A stretch of 11,221 bases of DNA from contig CAYTAP010000122.1 of NCBI GenBank assembly GCA_964435775.1, positions 1 through 11,221 on the forward strand, in the 5' to 3' direction. Position 1 is the stretch's first letter. Each line of letters opens with the position of its first letter. Source of the DNA: CAYTAP01 sp964435775. Lineage in GTDB: Bacteria > Planctomycetota > Phycisphaerae > Tepidisphaerales > Tepidisphaeraceae. The position numbers were made by a program, and so were the translations under genes. The notes beneath the pieces were generated by a model. It worked only from the letters and a program-made list of their open reading frames with translations. It was not told the origin of the DNA and searched no databases. Below are positions 6,622 through 11,221 of the stretch, one piece after another.

Positions 6622-8556
6622 TTACCGCTCGGACGCGGGAACAGGAGGTTTGGCCTCAGGGGCGCGTTGCTGCTCCTTGTCTTTGGCTTTCTGTTCCTGC
6701 TTGCGCCGCCACGGCGACCACAGTTGGATGATCTGCCGCTCTTCATCGGTGTCGCGCAAACGGCTGCGATGAGAGGAGAGGATGTCGCTGCGCGTGATGA
6801 TGCCGACAACCTGTCGCGTCGCCCGCGACACCACCGGAAGACGCCCTACATTGTGGCGAACCATGTGGTCGGCGGCATCGCGCAACGAAAGGTCCGCGTA
6901 GACGAAACTAGGCGGGCGGGTGATCAATTCACCCAGCCGCGTGGATGGGGACGCCCGCGGGTCCAGCAGATTACGCCGGGTCAGCACCCCCACCAGCACG
7001 CCGGTGTCGTCCATGACGGGGAATCCTTGATGGCTCGTGCCCTCAGCGCGGGAAGCGATCCACTGTTGCACATTCGCGATCGTATCCTGTGCCCGCAGTG
7101 AATGGACATCGGGCGTCATGATATCGCGGACATGGAGGCTGTCGAGGAAATCGGCGACGTAATCGGCGGGCACCTTGACGCCTCGGCGCGCGATCTTTTC
7201 GGTCATGATGGAGTAGCGCATCGTCATCGCCGAAACCACGAACGCAGCCGAGCATCCACCCAGCAGCGGAAGAAGCCCAAGGGGCTGCAGCGTGGTTTCA
7301 AACGCGAAAACCACACTTGTCAGAAGAGCCCGCGAGGCGCCCGCGAACAACGCCGCCATCCCCACCAGCGCCGCGACGCGGTAATCGATGCCGGCATTCG
7401 GCAAGAGGTGAGCGGCCCCCACGCCCAGCGCCAGCCCAACGCCGCCGCCAATCGTGAACAACGGCGCAAGCGTGCCCCCCGACGTTCCGCTGCCCAGCGA
7501 AATCGCCCATGAAACGAATTTCAGGATCACGAACACCAATGCCGCCGACCAAAGGGGTTGATCTTTCAAAAAGTGGGTGATGTTGTCATAGCCCACGCCC
7601 ATCGTCTTGGGCGCGAAATATCCGACGACGCCGACGGCGACCGCGCCGATCGCAGGCCACCACATCCAGTGAACCGGCAGCTTTTCAAACAAATCCTCAA
7701 CGAGATACACGGCTTTGGTGACGAATGAGGCGACCAGGCCCATGATCGCCCCGATGACAATGTACGACGTCAGCGCCACACCGCCCGGCGAGGCGACCAG
7801 CGGCATCGGGAAAATGGGGTATGGCTCCTGGAAAATAAGGCGCAACCCCGCCGCCGCCGCCGAAGCCAGCGCGACGGGGATGATGGAACGGGGTCGAAAC
7901 TCAAAAAGCAGAAGTTCCACCGCAAGCAACACCGCTGCCACCGGGCAACCGAAGGTCGCCGCCATGCCGGCGGCCGCGCCGGCGGAAAGCAGGATCTTTC
8001 GCTCTTCGGCGGTCGTGCGAATGAATTGCCCAATCAACGAGCCCAGTGCCCCGCCGGTGGCGATAATCGGCCCTTCAGCGCCGAACGGTCCGCCGGTGCC
8101 AATGGCGATGGCAGCCGAAATGGGCTTGAGGAACGTCAGGCGGGCGGGCACCTGGCTTTGGTTGAGAAGAATGACCTCCATCGCTTCGGGAATACCGTGG
8201 CCGCGGATCGCCTTGGAACCGTATCGCGCCATGAAACCGACGATGATCCCCCCCACCACCGGAACCGCAATCACCCATAACCCAAGATCATTCCCGGCCG
8301 GCGACACGCCGCTGTCCAAAGCGAATATCCCGTGAAATGAAATGTTGGTGATGAGCCCGATCAGGTGCAGCAGGATGTGGGCGACGAATGCCGCGCCGAT
8401 GCCGATGACGATCGACAGGAAGCAGAGGAAAACGGTGCGCATGTCCACCATCGACTCTCCGTCGGCGATGTTGTCCATCTCCAGCGTGGGCCCCAGCGAC
8501 ATGGACACGGGCAACCCACCCGTCGTTGACGCACGTTCAACCTCTCGTTCAGCCAT
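6622..8556 (-). CDS. CLC-type chloride channel or transporter with C-terminal CBS pair
   Basis: A 644-residue membrane protein of the CLC family, with about ten or more hydrophobic helices between residues 40 and 450. The anion-pathway motifs are GHGIPE (119-124), GPFGAEGP (156-163, with gating glutamate E161) and GSGTSGGTLAP (355-365). Two CBS domains follow (about 476-535 and 545-600; RDIMTPDV starts the first), usually sensors of adenine nucleotides. The tail is charged and proline-rich. At the position of the internal proton glutamate of E. coli ClcA the sequence reads AVELL, with Leu where the second Glu would be, which leans towards a channel or altered coupling; that alignment was done by eye. 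The start is ATG at 8556, with AAGGA (8564-8568) 7 nt upstream. A TTG at 8586 would add ten residues and has no better site. The upstream MarR gene is on the same strand. Confidence 0.93.
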   Translation of the reverse strand: MAEREVERASTTGGLPVSMSLGPTLEMDNIADGESMVDMRTVFLCFLSIVIGIGAAFVAHILLHLIGLITNISFHGIFALDSGVSPAGNDLGLWVIAVPVVGGIIVGFMARYGSKAIRGHGIPEAMEVILLNQSQVPARLTFLKPISAAIAIGTGGPFGAEGPIIATGGALGSLIGQFIRTTAEERKILLSAGAAAGMAATFGCPVAAVLLAVELLLFEFRPRSIIPVALASAAAAGLRLIFQEPYPIFPMPLVASPGGVALTSYIVIGAIMGLVASFVTKAVYLVEDLFEKLPVHWMWWPAIGAVAVGVVGYFAPKTMGVGYDNITHFLKDQPLWSAALVFVILKFVSWAISLGSGTSGGTLAPLFTIGGGVGLALGVGAAHLLPNAGIDYRVAALVGMAALFAGASRALLTSVVFAFETTLQPLGLLPLLGGCSAAFVVSAMTMRYSIMTEKIARRGVKVPADYVADFLDSLHVRDIMTPDVHSLRAQDTIANVQQWIASRAEGTSHQGFPVMDDTGVLVGVLTRRNLLDPRASPSTRLGELITRPPSFVYADLSLRDAADHMVRHNVGRLPVVSRATRQVVGIITRSDILSSHRSRLRDTDEERQIIQLWSPWRRKQEQKAKDKEQQRAPEAKPPVPASER

Positions 8557-8584
8557 GGACGATTCCTTTTTATCCTGTTCTGCC

Positions 8585-8596
8585 AAGGTGCACCTT
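8585..8596. promoter_or_regulatory. Perfect 12-bp palindrome upstream of CLC gene, possible operator
   Basis: AAGGTGCACCTT is its own complement and lies 29 bp before the channel start codon, just downstream of an AT-rich patch (8599-8620) that could hold a -10 (TATATC on the - strand, 8613-8618). The location suits a repressor site, and a MarR-type protein, whose family binds palindromes as dimers, is encoded next door. About two or three 12-bp palindromes are expected by chance in 11 kb, so only the position makes it notable. Confidence 0.35.
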
Positions 8597-8627
8597 CAAA
8601 CTAAACTTTTGCGATATAAAGCGTATG

Positions 8628-8648
8628 GAGCCTCGTCTTCTGAGGCTC
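8628..8648. repeat. Short hairpin between MarR and CLC genes
   Basis: A 7-bp perfect stem (GAGCCTC at 8628-8634, GAGGCTC at 8642-8648) with a 7-nt loop, 56 bp beyond the MarR stop codon on the - strand. No T-run follows on that strand, so it is a weak candidate for a terminator or an mRNA processing stem separating regulator from channel. Confidence 0.35.
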
Positions 8649-8703
8649 TTGTTGCTCTCGATGTCAATTCATGTGTGGATGATGCGGCCGGAAGTCTTGT
8701 GAT

Positions 8704-9312
8704 TCACGCCCGACGTTTGCCCCCGGACTGACGCGCCATCCTGCTTTTTGACGCCGACGCCTTCGCCCGCTTGGAAGGCGTCGCACGCCTTTTGCGTTCC
8801 GCCGTTTCCTCGAAGAACATCGTCGGCATCTCAGCTGCCAATCCCATGCCGTGAACCAGTTGCCCCAGCAGCTTGGCCAATTGTCGACGGACGCCCGGTT
8901 TAAGGTTCCCGACAGCCGTCAGCAGATGCTCCTGCGCGGCATGGGGCGTTAATGCGATCAGACGCTCACCTGCCTCGGTCAATGAGAGCTCCACCCGCCG
9001 GGCATCCACCTTCGAGCGAATCCGTCGAATGAGGCCCCGCTCGGATAGTCGCTGCGCCACCACGGACACCGAGCTTTGATGCGTCAACGTTCTTGCGGCC
9101 AAGTCATTGAGCGACAACGCGTTATCACGCCGCAGGCGCTGCAGGACAAAGAGCTGCGCCGCCGTGAGACCCACAGTGCGCTCCGCCTCGCGTGAGCTGA
9201 CACGCAGCAGCTGCACGATTCGACGGATCGAATCGACCACTTCCCGCCCCTCGCGCGTCAATTCACTCTCGGCACCGGCGGAACGACGCGTCACACTTGC
9301 ATGGCTTCCCAT
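8704..9312 (-). CDS. MarR-family transcriptional regulator with basic C-terminal tail
   Basis: A 202-residue regulator with a MarR winged helix-turn-helix at about 50-115: LSLNDLAARTLTHQSSVSVVAQ spans helices 2 and 3, SERGLIRRI is the turn into the wing, and DARRVELSLTEAG (103-115) is the wing and linker. MarR proteins are dimers that bind palindromic operators and often control transport or stress genes. The core is followed by a low-complexity tail from about 171 rich in K, R, S and A, much like a histone-H1 tail, not found in ordinary MarR proteins of about 150 residues. No ribosome binding site precedes the ATG; a promoter lies so close that the mRNA may be leaderless. A GTG at codon 7 is an alternative start. 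The nearest likely target is the CLC gene 147 bp downstream. The ligand is unknown. Confidence 0.85.
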   Translation of the reverse strand: MGSHASVTRRSAGAESELTREGREVVDSIRRIVQLLRVSSREAERTVGLTAAQLFVLQRLRRDNALSLNDLAARTLTHQSSVSVVAQRLSERGLIRRIRSKVDARRVELSLTEAGERLIALTPHAAQEHLLTAVGNLKPGVRRQLAKLLGQLVHGMGLAAEMPTMFFEETAERKRRATPSKRAKASASKSRMARQSGGKRRA

Positions 9313-9321
9313 AGAACATCG

Positions 9322-9349
9322 ATCATAGCGGCCAACCCCTCCAACGCAA
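9322..9349 (-). promoter_or_regulatory. Promoter of the MarR gene, near-leaderless
   Basis: On the - strand TTGCGT (9344-9349), a 16-bp spacer and TATGAT (9322-9327) resemble a sigma-70 promoter. Only 9 bp separate the -10 from the ATG at 9312, so transcription would start 0-5 nt before the start codon, in agreement with the missing ribosome binding site. Confidence 0.45.
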
Positions 9350-9363
9350 ACGGATCGACGCCC

Positions 9364-9378
9364 TCAAATCCCATTTGA
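9364..9378. promoter_or_regulatory. TCAAAT-CCC-ATTTGA inverted repeat, possible MarR operator
   Basis: A perfect 6-3-6 inverted repeat 15 bp upstream of the MarR -35 box. Its AT-rich arms stand out in GC-rich sequence, and its size suits a winged-helix dimer, so self-regulation is possible. No matching copy is seen before the CLC gene, which weakens the idea of one shared operator. Confidence 0.3.
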
Positions 9379-9439
9379 CCCGTTCACCCCCCGTTTGTGG
9401 ACCGCATCCGTGGCCCATTCATTTCATTTCGCCGACATA

Positions 9440-9467
9440 TTGCAACCATGCCACCCGCTGGTACACT
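9440..9467 (+). promoter_or_regulatory. Promoter of tRNA-Pro
   Basis: TTGCAA (9440-9445), a 16-bp spacer and TACACT (9462-9467) form a sigma-70-like promoter. The -10 is preceded by TGG, an extended -10 feature. Transcription would begin near 9474, about 35 nt before the mature tRNA, leaving a short 5' leader for RNase P to remove. Confidence 0.5.
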
Positions 9468-9508
9468 GTGCCGCTTCCCCATCCGCCGCAGGCGTCGGGT
9501 GGGAATAC

Positions 9509-9583
<75 letters not shown>

Positions 9584-9593
9584 TTTCGTCGAA

Positions 9594-9629
9594 AGAAGGC
9601 CCTTCGATCAAAACATCGAAGGGCCTTCT
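9594..9629 (+). terminator. Strong hairpin after tRNA-Pro
   Basis: A perfect 15-bp stem (9594-9608 and 9615-9629, core GAAGGCCCTTCGAT) with the 6-nt loop CAAAAC, 11 bp after the tRNA, followed by CTTTGTC, a weak T-run. It is the natural end of the tRNA transcript. The same bases encode the PFDVLIEGPSF segment near the recombinase C-terminus on the opposite strand, so it may also act at the end of that gene or form part of a recombination site. Confidence 0.6.
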
Positions 9630-10873
9630 CTTTGTCGTTACAAGACTTGTGTCGCTCAGGCACCGTTTCAATAACGCCCGCGTCAGAATCTTCCGCCGGT
9701 CGTCCGTTCCAGAAACGGTCCACAACTCCGCCGCCTGTTGCGAGAATTGGAACGCATCCTGGACCTCCCGTTTGAGTTCCCCGCCCGGGGCCGCCGCGTC
9801 GGCCAGACGCTCGCGTAGCCGCTCGGCCTCGATCTTGAGCTCGGTACTCTTGGCGGTAAAGACATCCTTCTCCACGCCCCCGGCCAGGTAGCCGTCCAAG
9901 AGGCGCTGCTGCATCTGCTCCAGGTCCGCCAGTCGCTTGCGAACGCCACGATGCTGCTCCTCCCGCACGCGTGCCTGGTCGTCGCACATCTTCACCAGAT
10001 TGGTTTCCAGCCACCCCCGGCGGCGCTCATCCTGAATCCGCATCTTGAGCAGGTCGCGGTGGATCGCCTCCTCGAGCTGATCCTGCCGCCAGCGGACCAC
10101 CGGGTGGTCAGGTGCCGGATCGAGGTTCCCGCATCGGTAGTAGACGTACTCGTGGACCTTGCCACTCTTCATCCGTCGCACGATACGCTCGCCGGTGATA
10201 CCGAATCCGCAGTGGGCACACTGGAACATGCCGCCCGCCAGGTAGTGATTGGCATCCCGCACCCGGCGGTTCTTGCCTTGGAGCAGGTCCTGGCACTGCT
10301 CGAAGACCTCCAGGTCGACGATCGGCTTATGCTTACCGGCGTAGGTCTGCCCGCGGAACGTCACCATCCCGACGTAGAAGCGGTTGTTGAGGATGTACGA
10401 CAGCGCCGTGCGGTGGAATCGCGGGTAGCTGGGCTGGTAGGTGTAGCCCTCCCGCTCCATCGCGTCGGCGATCTGATGGAAAGTGTAGCACCCGCTGCTG
10501 TAGAGCTCGAAGATGCGCTGCACGGCGATGGCATTGACGGGGTGAGGCTGAATCGGCTCGTCCTTGTTCCCGGCCACGTTCTGGTAGCCGTAGGGCGCGA
10601 GGCCGGGCGCCCAGCCCTGACGGACCTTCTCCTCAATGCCTTTGAGCACCTCCGTCCGCAGGTTGTCGGAGTAGTACTGCGCCACCGCGGCCATGACATT
10701 GAACGACAGGGCGCCGGCGGCACCGGGGCCGAACTGGTTCTCGACGAACGCGAGTTTGATCCCGCAGGTATCCTCCAGTTCCTGGAGCCGCACGGCATCC
10801 CGCATGTTGCGGCAGGTACGGTCGAGCTTGTGGGCGAGGATGTAGTTGATCTTCAGCTTGCGGGCGTTGGCCT

Positions 10874-11221
10874 TGTCCCACGCACCATACGGAGGTGGAC
10901 AAAGCGCCTCAGACGTACACCGTTGAACGACTAACGGAGTTCAAGCGCAGGCATGAGGCATGGGTGCGGTCGACCCTGTCCAGGCCCAATCTGGCAGGCA
11001 CGCGAGCGCTCTCGACGCCGGAGATGATCACCGAGACGGTACACAGCACGGTGCTGCCGGTGCTCGAAGCGCCGCTGCGTGTATTCTCGGCTCCCCCGAA
11101 GACCTTTGACCCTGCCGCAATTCGTCAACAGGCCCTCCACAGTGCTCCCTACATACTCCAAGACAAGCAGTTGATCACGTTCGAGTCGTTGACGAGTCCC
11201 GGCAACGCGTTCTCGTCATTA
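10874..11221 (+). pseudogene. HNH-nuclease-like fragment, 5' end lost at junction, 3' end beyond window
   Basis: A + strand frame open from 10850 through the window edge, with recognisable protein from 10874. It starts in mid-domain with CPTHHTEVD and then YTVERLTEFKRRHEAWV, a pattern seen where an HNH-type (beta-beta-alpha metal) nuclease ends and leads into a helix. About 85 further residues (including ETVHSTVLPVLEAPLRVFSAPP and PYILQDKQLITFESL in broken context) belong to a second domain that I do not recognise. No start codon with a usable ribosome binding site precedes the motif: GTG at 10895 overlaps GGAG, and the first ATG is at 11024. The 5' part is replaced by the recombinase, oriented away from it. 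HNH proteins with extra domains are common in defence and mobile islands; that role here is only inferred. Confidence 0.5.

Noticed and set aside
8557..8586. TTG start for the CLC gene, adding ten residues
   Set aside because: AAGGA lies 7 nt before the ATG at 8556, inside the proposed extension.
9594..9629. The hairpin as the terminator of the recombinase gene only
   Set aside because: It lies before the recombinase stop codon at 9564, so it is better placed to end the tRNA transcript.
9951..10934. A 327-codon + strand frame opposite the recombinase
   Set aside because: It mirrors the recombinase and runs across the junction into a different gene, so it is not a conserved protein.

Overview
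This is a GC-rich (about 60% by eye) bacterial chromosome segment, most likely from a planctomycete or a relative in the PVC group. That assignment is an inference from the mix of genes: a ClpX, a cytosolic PreP-like M16C protease, a large zinc-ribbon serine recombinase, and intergenic spaces holding GC-rich palindromes. No ribosomal RNA is present to confirm it.

Layout. The + strand opens with the C-terminal half of clpX (1-692), cut by the window edge. A spacer with a perfect C-rich palindrome follows, then a small two-helix membrane protein (907-1119), a short NagA-type amidohydrolase (1303-2217), a PfkB-family sugar kinase (2433-3566) and a PreP-like zinc protease of about 987 residues (3656-6619). 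The protease meets, tail to tail and with only 2 bp between stop codons, a - strand CLC chloride channel with a CBS pair (6622-8556). Upstream of that gene on the - strand lies a MarR-type regulator (8704-9312) that may be read from a leaderless mRNA. A + strand tRNA-Pro with anticodon CGG (9509-9582) follows, with a recognisable promoter and a strong hairpin downstream.

The right end is the accessory part. A large serine recombinase on the - strand (9564-10880) has its last codons inside the 3' end of the tRNA gene, as expected at an integration site. It is missing its N-terminal catalytic-serine region: homology stops abruptly near 10880. At the same point a + strand reading frame begins in mid-protein with an HNH-like motif and runs off the window edge. 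Two genes facing away from each other, both beheaded at one point, indicate a deletion between divergent genes or an assembly chimera. The HNH-like fragment is the best candidate for a little-known mobile or defence protein.

How the genes relate. NagA-like enzyme, kinase and protease lie in one direction with gaps of 80-215 bp, each with its own ribosome binding site, so they are neighbours rather than a tight operon. The MarR regulator and CLC channel form a plausible regulator-target pair: a perfect 12-bp palindrome sits just upstream of the channel start.
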